The notes beneath the pieces are model-generated. The model searched no databases. It saw nothing but the letters and a program-made list of their open reading frames with translations, and was not told the origin of the DNA. The translations under genes and the position numbers were made by a program. Shown one piece after another: positions 1-6,848 of a DNA stretch of 10,592 nt. Every line of letters starts with the position of its first letter. Within the stretch, counting starts at the first letter, position 1. This stretch comes from Pseudomonadota bacterium (GTDB taxonomy: Bacteria > Pseudomonadota > Alphaproteobacteria > Rhizobiales > Rhizobiaceae): contig JAEWOP010000196.1 in the NCBI GenBank assembly GCA_023399635.1, positions 1-10,592 of the forward strand, read 5' to 3'.

Positions 1-1
1 C

Positions 2-535
2 AAGCTCGGCCTCTCCACCGAAGGTGGTCCGGACGGGGTGACGGTCCTGAAGCAGAGCTTCGACGTGCAGCCGCTCGTCCAGAAGCAGGCGGACTGCATC
101 TCCGTGATGACCTATAACGAATACTGGCAGGCGATTGATGCCGGCTTTAAGCCGGAGGACCTGGTGGTCTTCAACTACACCGAAATGGGCAACGACCTGC
201 TGGAGGACGGCCTCTACGTTCTGGAGGACAAGCTTGCCGATCCGGAATTCAAGGAGAACATGGTGAAGTTCGTCCGTGCCTCCATGAAGGGCTGGAAATA
301 CGCCATGGAGAACCCGGATGAAGCCGCCGAGATCGTCATGGACAATGGCGGCCAGGACGAGAACCACCAGAAGCGGATGATGGGAGAAGTGGCCAAGCTG
401 ATCGGCGACGGCACCGGCAAGCTCGATACGGCCGTCTACGAGCGCACCGCAAAGGCGCTTCTCGACCAGAAAATCATCACCAAGGAACCGGAAGGCGCTT
501 ATACGGCGGAGATCACCGACGCCGCTGCGCAATAA
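2..535 (+). CDS. ABC transporter substrate-binding protein, NMT1/SsuA-like (3' part)
   Basis: The reading frame is open from the left edge of the window, so the N-terminus, including any signal peptide, is missing and 177 codons remain. A GTG at 38 is in frame but is internal: the codons before it (KLGLSTEGGPDG) read naturally into the same domain. The visible part is the C-terminal lobe of a periplasmic solute-binding protein of the NMT1/THI5/SsuA group. Typical elements are a Q-ADCISVMTYNEY strand, the EDGLYVLEDKLADP segment, and an FVRASMKGWKYAMENPDEAAEIV helix. Such proteins capture small ligands (pyrimidines, sulfonates, nitriles or similar) for an ABC importer. The ligand cannot be read from this fragment, and the permease and ATPase genes must lie outside the window. 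It ends in TAA followed by a hairpin terminator. Family assignment is confident; substrate is unknown. Confidence 0.85.
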   Translation, partial: KLGLSTEGGPDGVTVLKQSFDVQPLVQKQADCISVMTYNEYWQAIDAGFKPEDLVVFNYTEMGNDLLEDGLYVLEDKLADPEFKENMVKFVRASMKGWKYAMENPDEAAEIVMDNGGQDENHQKRMMGEVAKLIGDGTGKLDTAVYERTAKALLDQKIITKEPEGAYTAEITDAAAQ

Positions 536-563
536 CGGTCTCGGTATACTTTGTCATATCAAG

Positions 564-592
564 AAACGCGCGGTCGTGAGGCTGCGCGTTTT
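564..592 (+). terminator. Intrinsic terminator after the substrate-binding protein gene
   Basis: AAACGCGC (564-571) pairs perfectly with GCGCGTTT (584-591). Allowing G-U pairs, the stem continues inward to 575/580 and is closed by a GUGA loop, a GNRA-type tetraloop. The 3' arm ends in TTTT (589-592). The U-tract is short, so termination may be partial. The position, 28 bp after the stop codon, fits. Confidence 0.65.
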
Positions 593-637
593 ACGTAAAT
601 CATAACAAAATGTAATCTAAGCCATTCCTGCTCCGGA

Positions 638-793
638 TTGATTTGTCGTGACCACCGACATAAAGATGCGCAAAGAGCGTGTCATTGCTGCTGGTCTTGC
701 AACCTTCTAGATCAGCCACCAACTGTGCATGGATATCGGCATGAGAGGGATGGCAGCGCTCGGTTGACGAGCGGGTCCAGGTGACCTCTCCAT
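638..793 (+). promoter_or_regulatory. Candidate promoter region for the RND efflux operon (weak)
   Basis: The 278-bp gap between the terminator-bearing left gene and the adaptor gene holds no convincing coding sequence and must contain the efflux operon promoter. Two sigma70-like candidates are visible. One is TTGATT (638-643) with TAAAGA (661-666) at 17-bp spacing. The other is TTGACG (764-769) with a poor -10 around 788-793. The second -35 lies inside a small inverted repeat (CGCTC 757-761, GAGCG 769-773), followed by GGTC (774-777) and GACC (783-786). These could be operator half-sites for a repressor encoded elsewhere, but repeats this short also arise by chance. Neither candidate is strong. 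Confidence 0.25.
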
Positions 794-813
794 TTCATTG
801 GATTTAGTAACGC

Positions 814-2001
814 ATGCTTCGCAAGCTTTCCTCTCTTGCCGCTTTCATACCGGCTGCCGCGCTGGTTCTCCTTGCTGTGCCGGCATTGGCGCAGGAAGAG
901 ACTGCTGCGCGTGAGCCGATGCTGCCTGCGATTGTGGTAACCGAGGCCGTGCAGAAGCCCCTGACAGACAGAGTACTTGCGACGGGAACCATTCGCCCTG
1001 TCCAGGAAGTCTATGTTCAGCCGCTCGTCGACGGCCTCTCTATCCGGGAGCTGGACGCCGACGTCGGAGATCAGGTTTCGGCAGATCAGGTTCTTGCGAC
1101 ATTGAACGATGACACGCTGATCCTGCAGAAGAGCCAATTGGAAGCCAATCGGACCAAGGCCGAAGCCGGCCTTGCGCAATACAAGGCGCAGGTGATCGAG
1201 GCTCAGGCAAACCTTGATGACGCGGTTCGCCAACGCGACCGTCTTACCCGCCTCCAGAAATCGGGAACCACGACAGCGTCCCAGGTCGAACAGGCGACTG
1301 CGGCAGCCGAGGTAGCAGAGGCGCGGCTTCAAGCGGCCCAGCAGGCGGTGGGCGTCGGAGAAGCCGATATCGAAGTCGTCAACAGCCAGATTGCCGATAT
1401 TGACTTGAGGCTTGCCCGCACCGGCGTAAAGACACCGGTTGCCGGAGTGGTTTCTGCCCGCAACGCAAAAGTGGGTGCGATTGCCAGCGGCGCCGGCGAA
1501 CCGATGTTCACCATCATCCGCGATGGCGCGCTTGAGCTTGTGGCCGACCTTTCGGAAACGAATATCCAGAAGGTCGAGGCGGGCCAGAAGGCCGTTGTGA
1601 CGATCGCAGGCGGGACGAGCACGATCGAGGGCGTGGTACGTCTGGTCTCGCCAACCGTGGATCCCACAAGTCGGCTCGGCTATGTCCGCATCGACATCGA
1701 CGAGAAGAGCGGTGCACGGGCGGGCATGTATGCCAGCGCTCAGATCATTGTTGCCGAAAAAAACGCGCTTGCGCTGCCTTTGTCAGCAGTCACCTCCGGC
1801 CGCGAAGGCTCCTACGCCCGCAAAGTCGAAGACAATGTGGTGAAGCAAGTTGAAGTTGAGATCGGCATCCAGGATGGCGGTTTTGTAGAAATCGCAGCCG
1901 GCCTTGAGGCCGGTGACGTGGTGGTGGAGAAAGCCGGCGCCTTTGTTCGCGACGGCGACCGGATTTCGCCGGTGATCGCCGAACCAACCGCTTCGAATTG
2001 A
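814..2001 (+). CDS. RND efflux periplasmic adaptor subunit (HlyD/AcrA family)
   Basis: This encodes a 395-residue membrane-fusion protein that would bridge the RND pump encoded downstream to an outer-membrane channel. Residues 1-26 form a Sec signal peptide (positive start MLRK, hydrophobic core, cleavage after ALA before QEE). There is no lipobox cysteine, so unlike AcrA or MexA it is not obviously lipid-anchored. The first biotinyl-lipoyl half is at about 63-100. A long Ala/Gln/Glu-rich alpha-helical hairpin follows at about 103-200. The second lipoyl half is at about 205-235 (RTGVKTPVAGVVSARNAKVGAIASGAGEPMFTI, split here by the usual conserved glycines), then a beta-barrel and membrane-proximal domain to the end. 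The start ATG is chosen because it gives an intact signal peptide; the ribosome site is weak (TTGGAT about 10 bases upstream). The stop is 13 bp before the pump gene, so the two are co-transcribed. Substrate cannot be inferred. Confidence 0.93.
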   Translation: MLRKLSSLAAFIPAAALVLLAVPALAQEETAAREPMLPAIVVTEAVQKPLTDRVLATGTIRPVQEVYVQPLVDGLSIRELDADVGDQVSADQVLATLNDDTLILQKSQLEANRTKAEAGLAQYKAQVIEAQANLDDAVRQRDRLTRLQKSGTTTASQVEQATAAAEVAEARLQAAQQAVGVGEADIEVVNSQIADIDLRLARTGVKTPVAGVVSARNAKVGAIASGAGEPMFTIIRDGALELVADLSETNIQKVEAGQKAVVTIAGGTSTIEGVVRLVSPTVDPTSRLGYVRIDIDEKSGARAGMYASAQIIVAEKNALALPLSAVTSGREGSYARKVEDNVVKQVEVEIGIQDGGFVEIAAGLEAGDVVVEKAGAFVRDGDRISPVIAEPTASN

Positions 2002-2014
2002 TCGAGGACGCAAG

Positions 2015-5000
2015 ATGAACTTCTCCGCCTGGTCGATCCGCAATCCGATTGCTCCGCTGCTCGGCTTCGCGCTGCTGCTGTTCATGGGGCTGCAGTCTTT
2101 CTTCTCCCTGCCGATCACGCGATTCCCCAATATCGATGTGCCCGTGGTTTCCATCAACGTGGTGCAAAGCGGCGCGTCGCCCGCCGAACTTGAGATGCAG
2201 GTGACGAAGGAGATCGAGGACGCAGTCGCTTCCATCAGCGGCGTGGACGAGATCACCTCGACGGTGACGGACGGACAGTCGCAGACCGTCGTGCTGTTTC
2301 GCATTGAAAAGCCGACTGACGAGGCGGTCCAGGATACCAAGGATGCGATCGACCGTATCCGCAGCGACCTTCCGGCAAGTGCTGAAGAGCCTGTGGTTTC
2401 GAAGATCGACGTTGAAGGTCAGGCAATCCAGACCTTCGCGGTCTCCTCTCCCAACATGACCCTGGAAGAGCTGTCCTGGTTTGTTGACGACGTCATCAAG
2501 CGAGAACTTCAGGGGCAGCCGGGAATTGGCCGTATTGACCGTTACGGTGGTGCCGACCGGGAAATCCGCATCGCCCTCAACCCGGACAAACTCGATGCCT
2601 ACGGCATCACGGCTGTGGACGTGAACAACCAGTTGCGAGGCACCAACCTTGATCTCGGCTCCGGCCGCGGCCAGGTCGCCGGCAATGAGCAGACGATCCG
2701 CACGCTTGGGGATGCCCGCACCGTGGAGCAGCTGGCCGACACCACGATCGGCCTCTCCAGCGGCCGTTTCGTCACGCTCTCCGAACTTGGAACCATCACC
2801 GACACCTTCGAGGAACAGCGGTCCTTCTCTCGCTTCAACGGCGCGCCGTCCGTCACCTTTGCCGTTTTCCGCGCAAAGGGTGCAAGCGAAGTCTCTGTTG
2901 CTGAAACGGTCGAGGCCAGTCTGACGACCGTTCGGGCGCAACACCCCAACGTCAACATCGACATGGTCGATGACGCGGTCTACTTCACCTACGGCAACTA
3001 CGAGGCGGCACTGCACACGCTGACGGAAGGCGCTCTGCTCGCCGTCATTGTCGTGATGCTGTTCCTGAAGAACTGGCGCGCGACGCTGATCGCGGCTGTT
3101 GCCCTACCCCTTTCGGCAATCCCGACCTTTTGGGTCATGGACCTGCTCGGGTTCTCCCTGAACTTGGTGAGCTTCCTGGCGCTGACATTGGCCACGGGTA
3201 TCCTCGTGGACGATGCAATCGTCGAGGTCGAGAACATCGCGCGGCACATCAAGATGGGCAAGACGCCCTATCGCGCGGCACTTGAAGCGGCTGACGAAAT
3301 CGGTCTCGCCGTCATCGCGACCAGCTTCACGATCATTGCCGTTTTCGTTCCGGTCTCCTTCATGCCGGGCATCCCGGGCCAATACTTCATCCAGTTTGGT
3401 CTGACGGTCGCTTTCTCCGTCTTCTTCTCCCTGCTGGTGGCTCGCCTTATCACGCCATTGATGGCGGCCTACTGGATGCGTGCTGAAGACGCGATGGACG
3501 ACCATCAGGACAATGATGGCTTGTTGATGAAGGCCTATACGCGCCTCGTCACCGGCACGACCCGCAAGTGGTACATGCGGTATGCCACGCTTCTTGGCGC
3601 CATCGCCTTCCTGGTCGGCTCGCTTGCCCTTCTGGCCCAGGTGCCGGGCAGCTTCCTGCCGCCGGAAGATTCCTCCCGTATCGTGCTCTCGGTAGAACTG
3701 CCGCCAAACGCGACGCTCGACGAAACGGCCGCGACCACCGACCAGATACATGCTGCCGTGCGTGACCTTGACGGCGTCGAAAGTGTCTTCATCCTTGGGG
3801 GCGCCTCGCCGAAGGGCGATCTGGAACTGCGTCGTGCGACAGTGCGCGTGATCCTCCAGAACATCGACCACTCGCTGTTCAAGACGCTTGTCAACAAGGG
3901 GCTTGGGTCGATCCCGGTTCTCGGTGATCTGATCCCGAAGGTGCCTGACCATGGCCGCACGCGGCCGCAGTGGGAGATCGAGCGCGAACTGTTCGAGAAA
4001 GTGCGGAGCATTCCGGATGTCCGGATTTCCAAGCTGAACGACCGTGCGGAGCGAGAACTCAGCTTCAACTTCCTGTCTTCGAACGAAGAAGACCTGAACC
4101 TGGCTGTAAGCCGGCTGGAATCACAGCTGCGAACCTCGCCCATCCTTGCCAATGTCAGCTCGGAAGGCGCCTTGCCCCGGCCGGAACTGCAGGTCCGTCC
4201 ACGCAAGGACGAAGCAGCACGCCTGGGGATTACGCCACAACAGATCTCCGAGACGCTGCGCGTGGCAACGATCGGCGACATCGATGCACAACTGCCGAAG
4301 ATGTCGATCGACGACCGCCAGATCCCGATCCGCGCTCAGGCGTCGCTTGATCTGCGGCGCGACCTCTCCGCCATCCGCGCCTTGAAAATCAAGACCGCGA
4401 CCGGCGAAATGGTGCCGCTCTACAGCGTGGCCGACGTGGATTATGCCGAGGGACCGAGCTCCATCCGTCGCTATGACCGCAGCCGCGTCGTCTCGATTGG
4501 CTCGGACGTGCCCTTCGGCACCGCTCTCGACACGGCAACCGATGAGTTCAAGCGGATTGTCGACGAAACGGAATTGCCGCCAACAGTTCGGCTGGTTGAG
4601 AGTGGCGATGCCAAGGTTCAAGCGGAAATGACGCAGAGCTTCGGCAACGCCATGCTGCTTGGTCTGCTGCTGGTCCTGGTCGTGCTGATCCTGCTGTTCA
4701 AGGACGTGATCCAGCCGTTCACCATCCTGTTGTCGCTGCCACTTGCCATCGGTGGCGTGGCGATCGGCCTGATCGTCACCCAGAATGCGCTCTCGATGCC
4801 TGTCCTGATCGGCATCCTGATGCTGATGGGGATCGTCACCAAGAACGCCATCCTTCTGGTGGACTTCGCAATCGAGATGCGTCGCCATGGGATGGAACGC
4901 GTGCATGCGATGGTGGAAGCGGGCCGCAAACGCGCCCGGCCGATCATCATGACATCAATCGCGATGTCGGCGGGAATGCTGCCGTCGGCGCTCGGCGTCG

Positions 5001-5347
5001 GCGAAGGCGGATCGTTCCGCGCGCCTATGGCAATTGCGGTGATCGGCGGCATCATCGTTTCGACGGTTCTGTCGCTGATCGTTGTGCCGGCCTTCTTCCT
5101 GATCATGGACGACCTGTCGCGTTTGCTCAGCCGCCTGTTTGGCGGTCTGTTCGGAAAGAAGGAAGAGGAAGACGAGACCCTGTCTTCCGAACAGCTCACC
5201 CGTCACGCGCAGGAGGCGTCCCTCACGCTCGCTTCGCTTGAAGAACGCGTCGCGTCAATCGAGAAGCAGAACAGCGCGAGCGACGACCAGGCCAAGGGCG
5301 AACCGGGCTCCAACGTCCTGCGGCTCACGCCTTGGGCGGCCGAATAG
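2015..5347 (+). CDS. RND efflux transporter permease subunit (AcrB/HAE1-like)
   Basis: This is an 1110-residue inner-membrane proton/drug antiporter of the resistance-nodulation-division family. It has the classic layout: TM1 at about 10-31, a large periplasmic porter/docking loop to about 335, TM2-TM6 at about 336-485, TM7 near 522-543, a second periplasmic loop to about 870, and TM8-TM12 at about 875-1032. Proton-relay residues are present: Asp399-Asp400 in GILVDDAIVEVEN (TM4), and Lys943 in TKNAILLVDFA (TM10) with a Thr near 980. The start ATG follows GAGGA (2004-2008) by 6 bases. Two things differ from AcrB (1049 residues). There is an extra hydrophobic stretch at about 620-650 in the second periplasmic loop, and a roughly 75-residue cytoplasmic tail that is acidic near 1049-1055 and has coiled-coil-like heptads at 1066-1085. 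The pump would need the upstream adaptor and a TolC-type channel not encoded here. Substrate is unknown. Confidence 0.95.
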   Translation: MNFSAWSIRNPIAPLLGFALLLFMGLQSFFSLPITRFPNIDVPVVSINVVQSGASPAELEMQVTKEIEDAVASISGVDEITSTVTDGQSQTVVLFRIEKPTDEAVQDTKDAIDRIRSDLPASAEEPVVSKIDVEGQAIQTFAVSSPNMTLEELSWFVDDVIKRELQGQPGIGRIDRYGGADREIRIALNPDKLDAYGITAVDVNNQLRGTNLDLGSGRGQVAGNEQTIRTLGDARTVEQLADTTIGLSSGRFVTLSELGTITDTFEEQRSFSRFNGAPSVTFAVFRAKGASEVSVAETVEASLTTVRAQHPNVNIDMVDDAVYFTYGNYEAALHTLTEGALLAVIVVMLFLKNWRATLIAAVALPLSAIPTFWVMDLLGFSLNLVSFLALTLATGILVDDAIVEVENIARHIKMGKTPYRAALEAADEIGLAVIATSFTIIAVFVPVSFMPGIPGQYFIQFGLTVAFSVFFSLLVARLITPLMAAYWMRAEDAMDDHQDNDGLLMKAYTRLVTGTTRKWYMRYATLLGAIAFLVGSLALLAQVPGSFLPPEDSSRIVLSVELPPNATLDETAATTDQIHAAVRDLDGVESVFILGGASPKGDLELRRATVRVILQNIDHSLFKTLVNKGLGSIPVLGDLIPKVPDHGRTRPQWEIERELFEKVRSIPDVRISKLNDRAERELSFNFLSSNEEDLNLAVSRLESQLRTSPILANVSSEGALPRPELQVRPRKDEAARLGITPQQISETLRVATIGDIDAQLPKMSIDDRQIPIRAQASLDLRRDLSAIRALKIKTATGEMVPLYSVADVDYAEGPSSIRRYDRSRVVSIGSDVPFGTALDTATDEFKRIVDETELPPTVRLVESGDAKVQAEMTQSFGNAMLLGLLLVLVVLILLFKDVIQPFTILLSLPLAIGGVAIGLIVTQNALSMPVLIGILMLMGIVTKNAILLVDFAIEMRRHGMERVHAMVEAGRKRARPIIMTSIAMSAGMLPSALGVGEGGSFRAPMAIAVIGGIIVSTVLSLIVVPAFFLIMDDLSRLLSRLFGGLFGKKEEEDETLSSEQLTRHAQEASLTLASLEERVASIEKQNSASDDQAKGEPGSNVLRLTPWAAE

Positions 5348-5374
5348 CAACCTCGTCACAAACAGGATTAAACG

Positions 5375-5401
5375 AAGGCCGGGCCAGCGCCCGGCCTTTT
5401 T
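5375..5401 (+). terminator. Strong intrinsic terminator of the RND operon
   Basis: A perfect 10-bp stem joins AAGGCCGGGC (5375-5384) to GCCCGGCCTT (5389-5398), with a CAGC loop and a run of five T (5397-5401). It lies 27 bp after the pump stop codon. It separates the efflux operon from the regulator gene, which therefore needs its own promoter. Confidence 0.93.
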
Positions 5402-5407
5402 CTTGCC

Positions 5408-5423
5408 GCAGATCCGGATCCGC
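5408..5423. promoter_or_regulatory. Near-perfect 16-bp palindrome upstream of the FNR box
   Basis: GATCCGGATC (5411-5420) is a perfect 10-bp palindrome. Pairing resumes at 5408-5409 with 5422-5423 after one mismatch. Its centre is 17 bp upstream of the centre of the FNR-type box, near -58 relative to the predicted start of transcription. It may be a second operator or simply chance sequence next to the terminator. Confidence 0.25.
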
Positions 5424-5425
5424 AT

Positions 5426-5439
5426 TTGATCGATGTCAA
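5426..5439 (+). promoter_or_regulatory. FNR/FixK/DNR-type binding site (anaerobox)
   Basis: TTGATCGATGTCAA matches the FNR-family consensus TTGAT-N4-ATCAA in 9 of the 10 specified bases, and has the core TTGA-N6-TCAA intact. Its centre (5432.5) is about 41 bp before the transcription start predicted from the extended -10 at 5458-5466. That is the exact spacing of class II activation by FNR-type proteins. The downstream gene encodes a family member with the matching E-x-x-S-R recognition residues, so autoregulation, or control by another FNR/FixK protein, is likely. Confidence 0.72.
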
Positions 5440-5457
5440 AGGCTTGCCCGCCGCAGC

Positions 5458-5466
5458 TGTTACATT
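5458..5466 (+). promoter_or_regulatory. Extended -10 element of the regulator gene promoter
   Basis: TG-T-TACATT has the TGn extension and matches four of six bases of TATAAT. Transcription would start near 5473-5474, leaving a leader of about 31 bases before ATG 5505. There is no good -35, as expected for a promoter where the activator site occupies that position. Confidence 0.5.
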
Positions 5467-5504
5467 TCAGTCATCACCGGTCTCTCCACCAACCGGATGC
5501 CTCG

Positions 5505-6209
5505 ATGGAAAAGCTGACGGTCCAGATGAACAAGAGCCTGAAAGTGAACAGCCGCGACAAGGCGCTTCTGCTGCGAACACCGTTCATGTCGGCATTGAGC
5601 GGTGAATCGCTGGTCAAGATGTTGAACGCGGCAACGATCACCAGCATCGCCGCCCGCCATGTCGTGTTCCGAGAGGGGGCGCCGGCCGATCATTTCTACT
5701 GCGTGCTTGGCGGCTACATACGTCTTTACCGTCTCAACAAGGAAGGCCGGGAGGCCGATATCCGGATCTGCGGCCCCGGCGACACATTTGCCGAATGCCT
5801 GATCTTTGGCGACGATGTGTATCGCTTCAACGCACAGGCAGCCGAGAACACCACGCTTGCCCGCTTCGAAACGCGCAACGTTCGTATGCTTGCCGAACAG
5901 GAGCCTGATGTTTCCAGGGCCATCATGGCTTGCCTCTCCCGACACCTTCTAAACACGATGGATTGTGTCGCCAACGACCGGCTGCACACGGCTCAGCAGC
6001 GTGTCGCGGATTATCTCCTGAAACACTGTCCGGTTGATGGAGGCTCCGCTTCGTTGCGCCTGCCGTTCCAGAAGAGCCTTCTTGCCGGCATGCTTGGCCT
6101 CGCTCCCGAGGCGCTATCGCGTGCGTTCTCGTCGCTGCGTCGGATCGGCGTGACGGTGCGCGGCCGCATTGTCCAGATCGGCGACGTGAATGCGTTGCGT
6201 GAGATCTAG
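5505..6209 (+). CDS. Crp/Fnr-family transcriptional regulator, DNR/NnrR-like
   Basis: The product has 234 residues from ATG 5505. A longer frame from ATG 5433 exists, but that codon lies inside the FNR-type box and upstream of the predicted transcription start, so 5505 is preferred; ATG 5526 is a further alternative. A cyclic-nucleotide-binding-like beta-roll spans about 25-125 (VVFREGAPADHFYCVLGG; CGPGDTFAECLIFGD). A dimer helix follows at about 128-160, then a winged helix-turn-helix at about 165-226. The recognition helix reads PEALSRAFSSLRR, with Glu202, Ser205 and Arg206 matching the E-x-x-S-R residues that contact TTGA half-sites in FNR. The N-terminal cysteine cluster that holds the 4Fe-4S centre in FNR is absent. 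The FAEC-x-x-FGD and helix patterns resemble DNR, the nitric-oxide-responsive regulator of denitrification. Role in nitrogen-oxide or low-oxygen response is inference. It is monocistronic and converges on ureG. Confidence 0.85.
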   Translation: MEKLTVQMNKSLKVNSRDKALLLRTPFMSALSGESLVKMLNAATITSIAARHVVFREGAPADHFYCVLGGYIRLYRLNKEGREADIRICGPGDTFAECLIFGDDVYRFNAQAAENTTLARFETRNVRMLAEQEPDVSRAIMACLSRHLLNTMDCVANDRLHTAQQRVADYLLKHCPVDGGSASLRLPFQKSLLAGMLGLAPEALSRAFSSLRRIGVTVRGRIVQIGDVNALREI

Positions 6210-6817
6210 AGGCCACCGTTCTCCTTCAAGAAGCGTACAATCTCCTCAGTGCCCTCACCTCGCTTGAGGTCTGTGAATACATGAGGCCGGGCCTCGCGCA
6301 TCCGCCGTGCGTCGCGATCCATGACGTCAAGGTCGGCGCCAACATAAGGTGCCAAATCCTTCTTGTTGATCACGAGGAGGTCGGAGCGGGTGATGCCAGG
6401 CCCACCCTTGCGGGGAATTTCCTCACCCTGGCAGGTGGAAATCACATAGATGGTGAGGTCGGCAAGGTCCGGAGAAAAAGTCGCGGCCAGATTGTCGCCA
6501 CCGGATTCGATGAACACAACGTCAAGCTCGGGGAAGCGTTCGTTGAGGCCAGCGATCGCCTGCAGGTTGATGGTCGCATCTTCGCGAATGGCGGTGTGCG
6601 GACAACCGCCCGTCTCCACGCCGACAATCCGGTCGGATGACAAAGCCTGCATGCGCACCAGCGCCTCGGCATCCTCCCGGGTGTAGATGTCGTTGGTCAC
6701 GACGGCAATCGAGTAGTCTTCGCGCATAGCCTTGCAGAGCTTCTCGGTCAGCGCCGTCTTGCCCGAGCCGACCGGGCCGCCGATACCAACGCGCAGGGGA
6801 CCGTTCTGGGACTTCAT
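6206..6817 (-). CDS. ureG: Urease accessory GTPase UreG
   Basis: UreG is a cytoplasmic SIMIBI-class GTPase that couples GTP hydrolysis to nickel insertion into apo-urease with UreF, UreD and UreE. From ATG 6817 the protein has 203 residues, the normal family length. The P-loop GPVGSGKT is at 14-21, the nickel-binding Cys-Pro-His is at 72-74 (GCPHTAIRED), ESGGDNLAATFSPDLAD is at 104-120, and the guanine-specificity motif NKKD is at 151-154. The frame stays open upstream to an ATG at 6952, which would add 45 residues overlapping the end of ureF. Those residues do not resemble UreG, and a good ribosome site precedes 6817, so the shorter start is taken. It is the last gene of the urease cluster, 31 bp after ureF. 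Its TAG stop shares four bases (CTAG, 6206-6209) with the stop of the convergent regulator gene. Confidence 0.96.
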   Translation of the reverse strand: MKSQNGPLRVGIGGPVGSGKTALTEKLCKAMREDYSIAVVTNDIYTREDAEALVRMQALSSDRIVGVETGGCPHTAIREDATINLQAIAGLNERFPELDVVFIESGGDNLAATFSPDLADLTIYVISTCQGEEIPRKGGPGITRSDLLVINKKDLAPYVGADLDVMDRDARRMREARPHVFTDLKRGEGTEEIVRFLKENGGL

Positions 6818-6823
6818 GGAATA

Positions 6824-6829
6824 TCCTTT
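6824..6829 (-). promoter_or_regulatory. Ribosome binding site that fixes the ureG start
   Basis: On the minus strand AAAGGA ends 6 bases before ATG 6817. This supports the 203-residue UreG over the longer frame starting at 6952, which lies inside ureF. Confidence 0.75.
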
Positions 6830-6848
6830 CATCTGCGAAGGCTCGCCC

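Noticed and set aside
593..813. Possible small gene or structured RNA before the efflux operon
   Set aside because: No start with a ribosome site and coding-like sequence, and no long stem-loop, was found. Only short inverted repeats are present.
712..1332. Minus-strand frame reaching into the gap before the RND adaptor gene, which might have been a divergent regulator
   Set aside because: Most of it is antisense to the adaptor. The product (about 206 residues, Arg-rich) has no helix-turn-helix or other recognisable motif.
1790..3016. Open frame of about 408 codons on the minus strand across the adaptor/pump junction
   Set aside because: It overlaps two well-supported genes on the other strand and its translation has no recognisable domain and a biased Arg/Asp/His content.
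5433..5504. 24-residue N-terminal extension of the Crp/Fnr regulator from ATG 5433, including a Cys that might recall the FNR cluster
   Set aside because: The codon lies within the FNR-type box and upstream of the predicted transcription start. It contributes only one Cys, not an FNR-type cluster.
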